From positions 149,098,422 through 149,162,421 of the forward strand of contig NC_133538.1 in NCBI RefSeq assembly GCF_048544455.1: a DNA stretch of 64,000 nt, written 5' to 3'. This document shows, piece by piece, positions 19,833 to 36,600 of the stretch. How positions within the stretch are numbered: the stretch's first letter is position 1; each line of letters starts with the position of its first letter. Source of the DNA: Silene latifolia (Eukaryota > Streptophyta > Magnoliopsida > Caryophyllales > Caryophyllaceae). Below the pieces are notes generated by a model that ran no database searches, was not told where the DNA came from, and saw only the letters and a program-made list of their open reading frames with translations. A program made the position numbers and the translations under genes.

Positions 19833-21598
19833 TGATGGTGAGATTATCGTCGGGTCTCCCAATCAAACACATTTATAATTCTCAACAAACAACTAGTTAG
19901 TGGTTAAGTTGAGGTCGATCCATGGGATGGGGGGTACTCAAATTGTTCAATCTAAGTATGGTTGTGCTTGGGGTTGTCACAATTGTAATGGGTTGATGAT
20001 TCTAATCTAATAAAAGAAATAAACAAGCAACAAAAGGAAAGATGTAAACAAATGACTAAAAGTGCTAGGATATCATGGGTTCATAGGGGATTCATGGGAG
20101 TTGATTATACAAACATGTTCACAATTATATGCAAGCACTTATTGTTGTGATGGGATCGAGTTAGTGTATATCTTACAATCCTTAAGAAGGTTTGGGTCCC
20201 GGAGCCGAATCGATTAGATTGTACAACACCTACAAGTCGACTTAGTCCTTCCTATTCAACTATATGCATGGTCTAATGAGACTCGAGTTGGTTTATGTCT
20301 TACAAGTCTCATTGAAATGATAAGTGATGGGTAAAAAATGCAAGGATTCATAGGCTCGCATTTCATCAAACATAACATGTGCATAAGTTGAAATCACAAC
20401 AAGCAAGCAAATAAATTATGAAAATATATTAGATTAAGCATGAATCAATCCCCATGTTGGTTTCTCCTAATTACCCATTAATCCTAGCTAAGAGACTACT
20501 CACTCATTATCAAGTTTAACATGCTATCAAAGTTGTCAATCATATTAACAAGGTAAAACATGATGAACAAGTAAGAAAGATTAACAATAATTAAAACAAG
20601 GATTAAAAGAATTATACCTATGGAGATTCCAAAATAATAATGCAAAGAATAATAGAAGTACTTTATGATTGATGGAAGGTTGTCAATCTCCCAATAAACC
20701 CAAATGATCTTCTAATTACCCAATAATAAACTTGAATTACTCAATAATAAACTTGAACAATAATTAAGGAAAGATTAATGTGTAATTTTGTGGAAAGATT
20801 AAAGGATAATTTATTCTAATCTACTTCTAATCTAATCTAAGTAAAGTTTATTTAATCTAAAAAAGCTTGGTGTTTTGATTATTACAAATGGTGTATATAT
20901 AGTGGTATATCATTAGGTTAAGCAAGGGTAGATTAGTAAATAACATTGCTAAGTAATGAGTAGGGAAATGCTCCTCTCGAAAGAGATGCGCATATCCTAG
21001 GACTGGGATGCTCATCCTGAGCTCGGGATGCGCGGATCCACAAACAGACTATTCTGAAAATGGCGCAGCAGCTTGGGACGAGCGGATTGGTCTCGGGACG
21101 CGCGGATCCCGGGACAGCTTGTCTATTTGAGCTCGGATTGTAAAACGGACGTCATTTCCTCATCAGGAGTCCTATTGGAGTGATTCAAAAGCCTAGACCA
21201 CTTGATTTTTTGACTCCGTTTCATCTAGCATACTTTTAGAGCCAAAAATTCAAATCTTGGTTTGGTTTCCGAGCAATTTCTTCTTGCAATGGCTTCCTTC
21301 TCGTCATCCTTGCTTTTAAGCCTATGACCCTTCTATATACTCTTTATTCCTACATCGTTGGTCATCATTCTTGCCTCCTCTTCATATTAGTCCATCTAAT
21401 ATCATTAAAAAGCTTCCAAATATGCACAGGAGAGGGGGAATTCCGCCTCATTATCTTCTTTCCTACAAAACATAATACAATGTAATAGGAAAACCAAATA
21501 GGAAGGATTTGACGGATAAAATGGCCATGAAATGCTATATTAGTATGCAAAATAGGTTCAATTAGGGGACTAAATGTGCACAATTATGAGTCACATCA
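19833..21598 (-). repeat. 3' LTR of the Athila-like element
   Basis: This 1,766-bp repeat is nearly identical to 28437-29920 but 282 bp longer. It contains GC-rich short motifs such as GGGATGCGCGGATCC and GGGACGAGCGGATTGG around 20990-21115. The internal side, read in minus orientation, is GGTTTGGGGATATT next to the LTR and serves as the polypurine tract. Confidence 0.88.

Positions 21599-24860
<3,262 letters not shown>

Positions 24861-24930
<70 letters not shown>
24861..24930. repeat. (TA)n microsatellite, middle
   Basis: About 70 bp of TA with one interruption (TACATA near 24887). It is shared between TIR elements A and B. Confidence 0.95.
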
Positions 24931-26439
<1,509 letters not shown>

Positions 26440-27541
26440 AAATGAATGCAATCTACACTATACTAGATGATGCATTTTCTCACCTATGATCAAACCTCCC
26501 CAAACCGATTTAAGCACTATTTCTAATGTAGGATAAATGAGGTTGGGTCATTAGTGACTATGTATGAATGCAACTAACTATATGAGACATGTGAGATATA
26601 TTACAATGCAAACTATACTAAATCAACTAACTAATGTAATTGCAATATGAAATATAATACAAAAGCAAGCCTAAACTATATGATATATGTATGTCGCTTC
26701 ATGGTTTAACCTCCCCAAACCGATTTTAAACACTATTGATAATGTAGGAAAAAAGGGGTTTAATTATGAGGCAACTACATAAATACAACAATACATGAGA
26801 GATAGGGAAAGAAAAGGGTTCTTACAATCATTGTAGGAGATGAAGATGGTACATAGGAAGCATATATGGCCATGACACGAGCCAAATGAGAGAAAAGATG
26901 AATTTTAGCCTGAACCCACTCGGGTTGGTTTCGTCCCGCTCGGGTTGGGAGCTAGGACGCTCGTTTTCTTCAGAATCCGCTCGGATTCTCAGGCAGGGAG
27001 CTTTTCTTTTTTTCTTGTCTTTCAATCCGCGCGGATTGGACTCGGGATGAGCATATTTCGAGAAATTTCGACCCAACACCTTTTTAATGATAACAAAGTC
27101 GCTCACAAACCCAAATTCTCCATTTTCTCCATTTTCTTCATTTCTTTACATTTTCCATCTTCTCAGTTTCATTAATTTCCTTCAAAAAGCTCAATTAAAA
27201 TATGATATCCCTCCCTTTCATCTCTCATGCAATTTATTAAATGAATGAATGTAAAATTACACTAAATGCATATATACAAATTAATGGTTATTGAGGAACT
27301 CCATCAAACCAAAGATTGTCAATTTACAATTTCATAGAAAATTATCACTAGCACTCAAAGCACGTAGAAGTCGGTCAAATTCTTGGGAGTGAGATATAAA
27401 TAGGCATGGATAACAACACAAGATTATGAATTAATGCCCAAGTAATAGACCGAACAAGCATGTGAAGAATGTTATGACAAAAATCATAAGAGATGTGATG
27501 AATGGTAGGAACATGAAATGGGTAGTTGGTTGGCAATTCAC
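26440..27541 (-). other. Non-coding internal DNA of the Athila-like element
   Basis: No domain is visible. Around 26915-27055 short GC-rich motifs (CCGCTCGGATT, CGCGCGGATTGGACTCGGGA) echo those in the LTR at about 21000 and 29350. Short poly-pyrimidine tracts follow at 27115-27170. Confidence 0.5.
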
Positions 27542-28300
27542 TCAACTCTTCCTCCAAATAGTCAAAATCATATGGGTGTCTATTTGGGGTTCCCAAATGT
27601 CCTCATATTCCTCATCCCAACAAGAACCATTATCAAAGGGGTTGTCATAACAAGGCTCACCAAGTTCAACACAATTATCTCCCTCTAATATGTCATCCTC
27701 AAAGGGTGAGTTTTCACTCAAGGTCACATCCATATCACTCTCACTTTGCCCATTAACATCAAATTCCATGGAAGTTGGGTTCATTGGTACACAAGAAAAG
27801 TAAGGTGACGGTATCCATGTATTGGTTTCAAAATCAAGAATGTACTCCTCCTCATCATCTATCACACCATCTTCCCAAGAAGGGGCAAATTTGTGAACAT
27901 AGTGGGTTGGCTCAAGGTTATAGGAAGGTTTCTCATTCTCACAAATCTCATTTTCATCATAGTTTTCCTCAATGAATTTTTGAAATGTGGTTTTTATCGT
28001 TTCCATATCTTCCTTGGCACTTTCAAATATGTCATGTATAGTTTGCTTGAGACATTGGATGGTCATGAACTCAACAAATTCCCAAAATTCCTCACAACTC
28101 ATCTCACATATCCTACCACCACTCAAGTGAAAAGCCAAGTTGCGGGTTTCAAGGTTCATGCCATTATAAACAACACAACATGGTTCATAATTTGAAAGAG
28201 TAAAACCATGATGCCAAGCACGAGTCATATAATCTTCAAATCTTGCAACATATTTATCAAATGACTCATCTTCATATTGCCAAAAAGTGAACGTAGACAT
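27542..28300 (-). CDS. gag: Gag-like protein of the Athila-like element
   Basis: The likely start is the ATG at 28298-28300 (MSTFTFWQYEDESF), although the frame is open to 28363. The protein is about 250 residues, of which the first 80 resemble retrotransposon Gag: ESFDKYVARFEDYMTRAWHH, GFTLSNYE, NGMNLETRNLAFHLSGG. The rest is acidic and low-complexity with no zinc knuckle or protease. The frame has no stops, unlike most coding regions here, which could mean youth or selection as a mobilisable element. It lies about 110 bp from the PBS, a normal gag position. Confidence 0.7.
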   Translation of the reverse strand: MSTFTFWQYEDESFDKYVARFEDYMTRAWHHGFTLSNYEPCCVVYNGMNLETRNLAFHLSGGRICEMSCEEFWEFVEFMTIQCLKQTIHDIFESAKEDMETIKTTFQKFIEENYDENEICENEKPSYNLEPTHYVHKFAPSWEDGVIDDEEEYILDFETNTWIPSPYFSCVPMNPTSMEFDVNGQSESDMDVTLSENSPFEDDILEGDNCVELGEPCYDNPFDNGSCWDEEYEDIWEPQIDTHMILTIWRKS

Positions 28301-28412
28301 AATAAACATATGAAATAGAACAATTACAAGCAATAAAAATCCCAAGGAACCAAGATTCCTCAAGAAGAAGCAACACTAAACCTAGACAAAAGAACAATTC
28401 AAATACACAACA

Positions 28413-28432
28413 CCGTCCCCGGCAACGGCGCT
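28413..28432 (-). promoter_or_regulatory. Primer binding site of the Athila-like element
   Basis: In minus orientation the sequence after the 5' LTR reads GCGCCGTTGCCGGGGACGG. It matches the plant retrotransposon PBS TGGCGCCGTTGCCGGGGA, usually ascribed to tRNA-Asp. It lies 4 bp from the LTR start at 28437. Confidence 0.85.
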
Positions 28433-28436
28433 ATTT

Positions 28437-29920
28437 TGATGGTGAGATTGTCGTCGGGTCTCCCAATCAAACACATTTATAATTCTCAACAAACAACTAG
28501 TTAGTGGTTAAGTCGAGGTCGATCCATGGGATGGGGGGTACTCAAATTGTTCAATCTAATTATGGTTGTGCTTGGGGTTGTCACAATTGTAATGGGTTGA
28601 TGATTCTAATCTAATAAAAGCAATAAACAAGCAACAAAAGGAAAGATTTAAAAAAATGACTAAAAGTGCTAGGATATCATGGGTTCATAGGGGATTCATG
28701 GGAGTGGATCATACAAACATGTTCTCAATTATATGCAAGCACTTATTGTTGTGATGGGATCGAGTTAGTGTATATCTTACAATCCTTAAGAAGGTTTGGG
28801 TCCCAGAGCCGAATCGATTAGATTGTACGACACCTACAAGTCGACTTAGTCCTTCCTATTCAACTATATGCATGGTCTAATGAGACTCGAGTTGGTTTAT
28901 GTCTTACAAGTCTCATTGAAAAGATAAGTGATGGGTAAAAAATGCAAGGATTCATAGGCTCGCATTTCATCAAACATAACATGTGCATAACTTGAAATCA
29001 CAACAAGCAAGCAAATAAATTATGAAAATATATTAGATTAAGCATGAATCAATCCCCATGTTGGTTTTCCCTAATTACCCATTAATCCTAGCTAAGATTA
29101 ATGTGTAATTTTAGGGAAAGATTAAAGGATAATCTATTCTAATCTACTTCTAATCTAATCTAAGTAAAGTTTATTTAATCTAAGAAAGCTTGGTGTTTTG
29201 ATTATTACAAATGGAGTATATATAGTGGTACATCATTAGGTTAAGCAAGGGTAGATTAGTAAATAACATTGCTAAGTGTTGAGTAGGGAAATGCTCCTCT
29301 CGAAAGAGATGCGCATATCCTAGGACTGGGATGCTCATCCCGAGCTCGGGATGCACGCATCCGCAAACAAACTATTCTGAAAATGGCGCAGCAGCTTGGG
29401 ACGAGCGGATTGGTCTCGGGACGCGTGGATCCCGGGACAACTTGTCTATTTGAGCTCGAATTGTAAAACAGACGTCATTTCCTCATCCGTACTCCCATTG
29501 GAGTGATTTAAAAGCCTAGACCACTTAATTTTTCGATGTCGTTTCAACTAGCATACTTTTAGAGCCAAAAACTCAAATCTTGGTTTGGGTTCCGAGCAAT
29601 TTCTTCTTGCAATGGGTTCCTTCTCGTCATCCTTGCTTTTAAGCCTATGACCCTTCTATATACTCTTTATTCCTACATCATTGGTCATCATTGTTACCTC
29701 CTCTTCATACTAGTCCATCCAATATCATCAAAAAGCTTCCAAGTATGCACGGGAGAGGGGGAATTCCGCCTCATTATCTTCTTTCCTACAAAACATATAC
29801 AATGTAATAGGAAAACCAAATAGGAAGGATTTGACGGATAAAATGGCCATGAAATGCTATATTAGTATGCAAAATAGGTTCATTTAGGGGACTAAATGTG
29901 CACAATTATGAGTCACATCA
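28437..29920 (-). repeat. 5' LTR of the Athila-like element
   Basis: This 1,484-bp repeat matches the left LTR, with scattered substitutions and a 282-bp deletion after GCTAAGATTAATG (near 29096). It ends CA at 29920, immediately followed by CCCGG and the Tat-A integrase reading frame. Confidence 0.88.
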
Positions 29921-29925
29921 CCCGG

Positions 29926-30536
29926 CCCAATTAGGTTTGAATTTCCCTCTCGGATCGACGGGTAGTGGTGCTCGAACCGACTTGAGGACCAAGTCGCCCT
30001 CTTTGATGTTCCTGGGTTTGACCTTTTTGTTTAATCCCCGTTGTATACGTCGTTGGTATAGCTGGAAATTGTGCAAGGCGTTGAGTCGTCGTTCGTCTAG
30101 AAGCGTGAGTTGTTCGAACCTTTGACGAGTCCATTCCGCCTCAGGAACTTGACTCTCCAGTTAGAGATGGGACCTCCAGCTCTACTGGTTGAACTGCCTC
30201 CATACGGTATGCTAGGTAGAAGGGCATGGCTCTTGTTAGTGTTCGAATGGAGGTTCGGTATCCCCAGAGTGCGAATGGGAGTTTGCTCGGCCAATCGCGG
30301 TAATTATCTTGCATCTTTATGAGGATGGTGAAAAGAGTTTTGTTTGTTGCCTCTACCCCTCCGTTGGTTTGGGGACGATAGGGGAATGATCGATGCCGCT
30401 TGATTTTATATTTGTCCAGCAAGGCTTGTGTTTCCGCCCGGAAGTGGGAGCTTTGGTCGCTGATGATTTCATGGGGTACCCCATATCTGCAGATGATGTT
30501 GTCCTGGATGAACTTGGCCACTTGTTTGGCAGTCAA
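29926..30536 (-). pseudogene. pol: Tat-A integrase core and C-terminal part
   Basis: The main minus-strand frame (30536-30141) contains FIQDNIICRYGVPHEIISDQ, SSHF, SFPYRPQTNGGVEATNKTL and LPFALWGYRTSIRT, the classic gypsy integrase core. The second catalytic Asp (ISDQSSHF; usual family form DNGxHF) and the Glu (GGVEATNK) remain. After a stop and frameshifts the C-terminal domain runs on to KFKPNWAG at the nested element junction and resumes at 19827. The upstream part with the first catalytic Asp (30540-30680) is degraded. Confidence 0.85.
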
Positions 30537-30680
30537 GACTGCATAGGACTATGCTTCCACCCACTTGGTGAAGTAGTCGATGTCGACGAGGACGAAGCAA
30601 TGCCCTTTAATGCCTATCGGGTTGACCTTCCCGATGATGTCGATGCCCCTGGTCGAGAAAGGCCAGGGTGATGTCATGGT

Positions 30681-31646
30681 TTATAAATGGGATGGTGGTA
30701 TGTGTTGTATGTTGGCGAAGAATTGGGAGTTGTGGCAATGTTTGACGTAGTTTCTGCAATCGGCTTCCGTGGTGGCCCAGTAGTAGCCTAACCGTATGAT
30801 TTTTCGGGCTAACATCATTGCGCTCATGTGTGGGCCGCATTCTCCGTCATGGACCTCTTTCAAGACTTTTTTGGCTTTGTGGTGATCAATACAAAGGAGA
30901 AGAATTCCTTGGGCTGTTCTTTTGTATAGTTGTTCTTGGTTTATCACGAATTGTGATGCAAATAAACGGATGGCTCTTTGTCCTCTGGTATCAGAGTTGG
31001 GAGGGAATTCTTTTTTGGTTTTGTAGTTGAGGATGGCTTGGTACCAAGGTTCGACATGGTTCTCCACATCGTTGTTGATGGCGCAGATGTGAGCTGGTTC
31101 GCTCCTTCTCTCGACACATAGGGTCATCGATGTCATGTTGTCAGGTATGTTGGCGAGTGCGGCAAGTTTTGCTAGGGCGTCAGCAAATTGATTTTCCTCT
31201 CGTGGTATGTGGAAGTAGTCGACATGGTCGAAGAACTCGGCCACTTGATTGAATGTTGCTCGGTAGGGTGCTAAGCTGTCGCTTCGGATTTTCCATGATC
31301 CGGACACCTGATTGATGATGAGTGAGGAATCGCCGTGGTCCCTCAGCCTCTTGATGCCAAGTGTTATGGCTGCTTGTAGGCCGATGAGGCATGCTTCGTA
31401 TTCGGCAGCATTGTTGGTGACGGCGAAGTCTAGCTTAACTGAGATCGGAACATGTTCTCCCTCTGGTGATATTAGAAGGATTCCTACCCCGAAGCCTATC
31501 AGGTTTGATGCACCGTCGAAGTATAGGTCCCATGCATCGGTGTCGGCACAAAGGATGTCTTCGTCTGGAAGTGGCCATGTGTCGGTCGTTGGATCATCAT
31601 TGACGGGATTTTCTGCTAGGAAATCAGCGAATGCCTTTCCCTTCAT
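30681..31646 (-). pseudogene. pol: Tat-A RNase H and integrase zinc-binding domain
   Basis: The open frame carries DAWDLYFDGASNLIGFGVGI, NNAAEYEACLIGLQAA, LIINQVSGSWKI and NQFADALAKLAA, which together are a gypsy RNase H. It continues into the integrase HHCC-like finger (LKEVHDGECGPHMSA, then CRNYVKHCHNSQ). The last Cys of the finger is Ser, a likely loss of zinc binding. The frame ends at a stop just before the catalytic core. It is read on the minus strand after the RT region. Confidence 0.88.
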
Positions 31647-31981
31647 AGCCTTTAGGGGTCGAATTTGAGGTCAAATTCTGATAGCATGGGTGTCCATCTA
31701 GAGCCTTCCGTTTAGTACGGGTTTCTCGAAGATGTATTTGACCGGGTCCATCTTGGAGTAGATGTGAACCGTGTAGCTGAGCATGTAGTGTCGCAGCTTC
31801 TTTGTTGATCAGACCAGGGCAAGGCACGTCTTTTCCAGTTGGGTGTACCTCATCTCGTCTCGTATTCGATGAACTTTTTGCTGATGTAGTAGATGGCTCG
31901 TTCTTCGCCGTCGAATGTTTGCACTAGTATTGCTCCCATGGCTGTGTCGGTGACAGTCAGGTATAGGGATAAGGGAATTTC

Positions 31982-33122
31982 TTATTGAGGTGGCATGAGG
32001 ACATGAGGCTTGGATAGGATTTCCTTTATCCTGTCGAAGGCCTTTTGACAGTCATCGTCCCAATAGGTGTGATCGGAGGCGCGAAGCTTCCTGAAGATTG
32101 GTTCGCAAAACTTAGTGAGCTTGGCTATGAAGCGGCTGATGTATTGGACTTGACAGAGAAACCCTCGAATCTCCTTCTCGTTCTTAGGCCGAGGAATTTG
32201 TTGAAGAGCCTTGATTTTGGTAGGATCAATTTTGAAGCCTCTTTTGCTGACGACGTGTCCCAGGAGTTTTCCGGAGGTAACCCCGAATGCACACTTCTGA
32301 GGACTTAGTTTCATGCTGTATTTCCGAAGGTTAGCGAAGAATTTCTGAAGGGCGCATATGTGGCCGTTTGGCTATTTTGATTTGACGATCTTATCAACGA
32401 CATATACCTCCACCTCCTTGTGCATCATGTCATGTAGGAGTGTGGTGGCGGTTCTTTGATAGGTTGCTCCGGCGTTAATTAAGCTGAAGGGCATGACCGT
32501 GTAGCAACATGTACCCCACTGTGTAGTGAATGCAGTCTTGTGCATGTCTTCCTTAACCATTTTGATCCGATTGTACCCAGCATACCCGTCCATGAATGAT
32601 AATAAGGCGTGCTCGGCGGTGTTATCCACCAGGATGCCAACATGTGGCAGAGGGAAGTCGTTTTTTGGACTTGATTTGTTAAGATCCCTGAAGTCGACGC
32701 AAAACCTAATTCTCCCGTCTTTCTTGGGTACAGGAACTATGTTGACTACCCAGTCAGAGTATTCAGACACTTTGATGAACCCGGCTTTGAATTGTTTGTC
32801 CACTTCTTCCTTGATTTTTAGGGCGCATTCGGCGCAACTTCTGTTTCACAGGTTTAGCTCCGGGTTTGATGGGTATCATGTGCTCTATAATCTCCAGGTC
32901 GATCCCTGGCATGTCTTTGTAGGACCATGCGAATACGTCCTTATATTCGTGTAGGAGGTCGATGAACTGTTGTCTTTCCGAGGGGTCAAGGGTTGTCCCT
33001 ATCCTAAGTTCTTGAGGTACGTTGTCGGTCCCTACGTTTATAGGTTCGGTCTTCTCAATGATGGGGGTCCAATCTTCTCGTTTGTCAAATTCTTTGGCTA
33101 GGTGAGGTGGGTAGTCACTCAA
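31982..33122 (-). pseudogene. pol: Tat-A reverse transcriptase, catalytic motif damaged
   Basis: Three frames together give a gypsy RT. The first (33122-32763) has LLHEYKDVFAWSYKDMPGID. The second (32803-32372) has VPVPKKDGRIRFCVDFRDLN, PLPHVGILVDN, LLSFMDGYAGYN and MPFSLINAGATYQR. The catalytic box there reads EVYVVDKIV, where the family has YVDDMIV, so one catalytic Asp is Val. The third (32314-31982) is the thumb (KCAFGVTSGKLLGHVVSKRG). Frameshifts separate the parts. With the missing Asp this RT cannot be active. Confidence 0.88.
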
Positions 33123-33131
33123 GTCAAATTC

Positions 33132-33929
33132 CTAATGTTCGTTCAAAATTGCATTGGCGTTAAAATGAGACGAGTCATAAGCAAACTTAGCATTCATTAA
33201 GTCGACTTGAGTGAAAAGCTCGGATAGGACATACATCTCATGGGCAGTTAGAGGCGACACAACAAAGGAGGTGGCCCCTGGAATAAGCTCCAGGTTGCTA
33301 CCTTCCATGGGAGTAGGGATGACATTAGTTGACTCGGCCTCTGAAGCAGCCACAAGTTTGTTATAAAACAGTGGAAAGGGGACCTTGACTGGGACATCAG
33401 GAGTGCTAGGAGTTAGGACAGACTCGGACTCTGACTCTAACTCAAATTCCTCTTCACTTTCCTCTTTGAACATATGGCCTTCTCCAGTCGTGACCTTGAG
33501 GATGCGGCCTTGGCGATCGCTCCACTTGACAGTTTTCCTCCAGCCTTGTGTAGCTTTCTCTGGGTTAGTATCAGAGATTAAGGCGGTGGGATCGAACTGC
33601 TCATCTTTTAGAGAAATGTTGATGATGTCCTTATACCCGAGGTGCTTGATATTGTCTTCCCCGAAGAGGAGACTGACGGCTTGCCCGTCCAGGCATGGGG
33701 TCAACTCAGATTTGGTCGGCGCAGCTTTGGTGTTGTCAGGGATGAAGTAGCACTCTTGAAAGACTTCTACACCCGGGTGTTTGACCTTAGCTACAGAGTC
33801 ATAAATTAGCTCGGGAAAACCATTGTAGAGCTCGGATTCTCCCTCGGGGACGAAGTATCCATTGAGTGTCAAATGGTAGGGACGGAGGATGAATCCATGA
33901 TTTTTGCGCTTCCGTATTAGGAGGTTCAT
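33132..33929 (-). pseudogene. pol: Tat-A polyprotein linker between protease and RT
   Basis: A 265-codon frame lies between the protease and RT frames. It begins with basic residues (NLLIRKRKNHGFILRPYH), contains LTPCLDGQAVSLLFGEDNIK and an acidic Ser/Glu-rich stretch, and has no catalytic motif. Extended linkers between protease and RT occur in Tat-type gypsy elements. It continues in register with its neighbours only through frameshifts. Confidence 0.65.
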
Positions 33930-34203
33930 CTCCTGGATGTCTTCATCGGTAGGCTGATAGCCTAGCCCGAAGGGGATGTTGGGGACCTTAGCCTGTTACA
34001 TAGGAGGCAAGGTGCTCTTCAGTGGATTGAGAGGTAGACCCGAGAAATAACCCTGACGCATCAGAATGCGGTTGACTGTGAGGTTGGAGAATGGGTCGCA
34101 ATCAAAGGGTGTTGATTCATCGGTTAGGGCATTAACATCTTGGAATCCTCACATTTCGCTTTTGTCCTCCTCAATGACTTGAGAGGCTATTCCCTTTTTC
34201 ATG

Positions 34204-35370
34204 TTAGCCTTGATCGGGGAAGCGGGAATGGTGATCGTCTTCCCGTTGAAAGGGACCCTGATTTTCTGATGAAGGGATGAGGTGACAGCCTTGGCGGCAT
34301 GAATCCATGGGCGCCCAAGAGCATGTTGAAAGAGGCGTTGATGTCGACCACCTAAAAACTGGCTTGTCTTTCCTAGGGTCCAGTTGCAATGGCCAAGGTG
34401 ATAAGCCCGCAACCTTACGATGAATGCCGTCATAGGCACGTACTCCTTGGTTAGTTCGGACTAAATCAGCTTCTTTGATACCCACTTTGTGAGCCATCTT
34501 GAGGGGAATGACATTAACCGCGGATCCGTCATCCACTAGAACCATAGGCACATTCTTCTTGAGGCATTGCACGGTGATGTACAGGGCCGGGTTATGGTTG
34601 GCTCCGAATGGAGGGATATCTTCGTCAGAGAAGATGGTCGGGTTTTTCAGGTTGGGGACATCCCTTATCATATATGCCACCACTTCTTCAGGAGAGGAGG
34701 TAGAGGGAACTGTAAACTTTCCCAAGGCTTGTAGTGAAGCCTGCCGATGTTCGAAGGATATAGTAATTTGTTGCCAAATCGAAATTTCGGTCTTTGATTT
34801 TTGCAGTTGTTTAAGGATCGAGTTTTCAGGAACCTTGGGTTGAGTCTCCACGTCCGGGACAATTCGGTCATTCGTCGTTGGAATGGTTGTTGAATTGTTT
34901 GGGTTTTGGTAGGGGCTTCCGGACCGGGTAAGATGGCCGATCTCTTTTGCTTGTTTGCCCTTTCCTGGAACCATGTAGACATCCTCCACGCCGTCTCTCC
35001 AGATACCGTTGATTTCGGGATCACGAGGGTACCTTGGAGAGGTATTCCTTGGTGGGTAGTTTTTGTAGGGGAAGTTTTTGTGGGTGTAATTTTTGCGGGG
35101 TCGATTATTGTGGGGTTGATTATTGTGGGGTGCGTGCCAGAATGGTCGCGGGAGCAATCCTTCCTGGTGAGGGCAGTTTTGGGTGCTTGGAGGACCCTCC
35201 CTCGGGCGCGGTGTTGGTGGGTTAAAAATTAACCTGTGGTAGGCATCCTCTAGTCGTGTAATCCTTTCTGAGAGACTGGCTTTTACCTCAACTTGTTGGA
35301 ACATGGTGAGCATAGTTGCGGTGCTGCATACAAATATCCCATCTGGGGTATCCTTCTCCAAGGCATTCAC
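34204..35370 (-). pseudogene. gag-pro: Tat-A Gag C-terminal part and aspartic protease
   Basis: The frame starts in the Gag C-terminal region (low complexity, with repeated PHNNQPHNNRPRKN-like Asn/Pro/Tyr units). After about residue 270 it enters the protease: LKKNVPMVLVDDGSAVNVIP and KMAHKVGI, with the D-x-G-S active site intact. The typical ILGRPWI-like segment follows only in another frame (34439-34149: LGRPWIHAAKAV), so a frameshift breaks the protease. Confidence 0.8.
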
Positions 35371-36600
35371 CTCGTCATCAATTGGCAGGATGAGTCATGA
35401 GCAATCCAAGGTTGGCTCGTCATCAAAGATGGTATGGATTCCCAAGGGGTTTGTTTTGTTGTTCGGTTTGGTTAGAGGAGGTAAAGGCAGCTCCCCCTTT
35501 TCGATCATATCTTGTATGGCGTGCTTCAGTTTAAAGCAGGCCTCTGTGTCATGACCCTTTCCTTGGTGATATTGGCATTAGACATTAGGATTCCAGAAGC
35601 GGGTTTTCTTAGCCTCGGACGGGTCCGGAGTGGGCCCAATCAGTTGTAGTTTCCCTTGGTCCATGAGTCTTTTTAAAGCACTGGCATAGGTTGACCCCAA
35701 GTTTGTGAACATTCTTTGAGGACGCTCAGTTTTATTTGTGGTTGGTTCGAGGAGATTGACCTCATCACTTTTGTTTGTTTGACCATAAGGGCGAGATTCG
35801 GTTGATGTAGATTCCTGATAGCCTCTACCTGTGGTTTTGGCTAGGACACCCTTGCGGAGATCGTCTTCAATGCGGGCCCCGAGGATTTGTAGGTCCTGGA
35901 ACGTTTTGATTTTTGATATCTCAACAGGTTGGCATAAACCGGGCAGAGGTTGTTGACAAATTTCTCCACCAGAGTTTATTCACTCGGCTTACTGACCAAT
36001 TAAGTGCTTACCCTCCGTCAACGAGTTAGGAATTATGTGAACCCTTCCTTATCATTCTGATTCAGGACCTCAAGAGTGTGGGTGTTAGCTTGTCAACATT
36101 GTCGGCATATTGTTTGGCAAATTCGATGGCGACTTCGTCCCAAGTAGTATGGTTCTTGGGGTCGAGGTAATAGTACCACTGGCGGGGAATTGGTTCCAGG
36201 GATGACGGGAAGATCCGGGTGAAAAGTTCTTATTTGACCCCCTTAACGGCCATGTTATCCTTAAAGGCCCGAATGTGATTGAGCGGGTCCTCCAGGGTAC
36301 ATCGGTCAAGGTAATGTTGTCGGATAGTTGATACCCAACGGGTTCGAATCTTCGATTGTTCTTAAGGTGGATGTTGTTACCACGGGCTAGGAGCTATTCT
36401 TCCAAGAGCTTGAGCCTTTTCTCGGTTTCAGTCAAAGGCGGAGTGTTGTGTTCTCCACTTTCCTGATTTTCCAGGGTGTCGATACGGGTCTCGACACGGT
36501 CCGGGGTGACCTTAAGAGCGGTGAGCAGGCTCGCTAGCTGAGCAGTTGTGACGTCTCTGTTGTCATTGTTGTTGTTGGATGAAGTTGAAGACAGGGCCAT
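35371..36600 (-). pseudogene. gag: Tat-A Gag N-terminal and central region
   Basis: The likely start is the ATG at 36600 (MALSSTSSNNNNDN), followed by a helical segment (TDRIDTLENQ-like, 36394-36600) and a stop. Further on, pieces in other frames match a gypsy retrotrans_gag domain: DPLNHIRAFKDNMAVKG, LFTRIFPSSLEPIPRQWYYY and WDEVAIEFAKQYADN (about 36300-36050). Several stops and frameshifts break it. The ATG lies about 1.4 kb from the PBS, an unusually long leader, but one seen in Tat elements. Confidence 0.7.

Noticed and set aside
33385..33750. Plus-strand frames opposite Tat-A pol (for example 33385-33750, 32526-32954, 30393-30671)
   Set aside because: They are antisense shadows of recognised pol sequence with no similarity of their own, unlike the antisense genes in the 3' internal regions.
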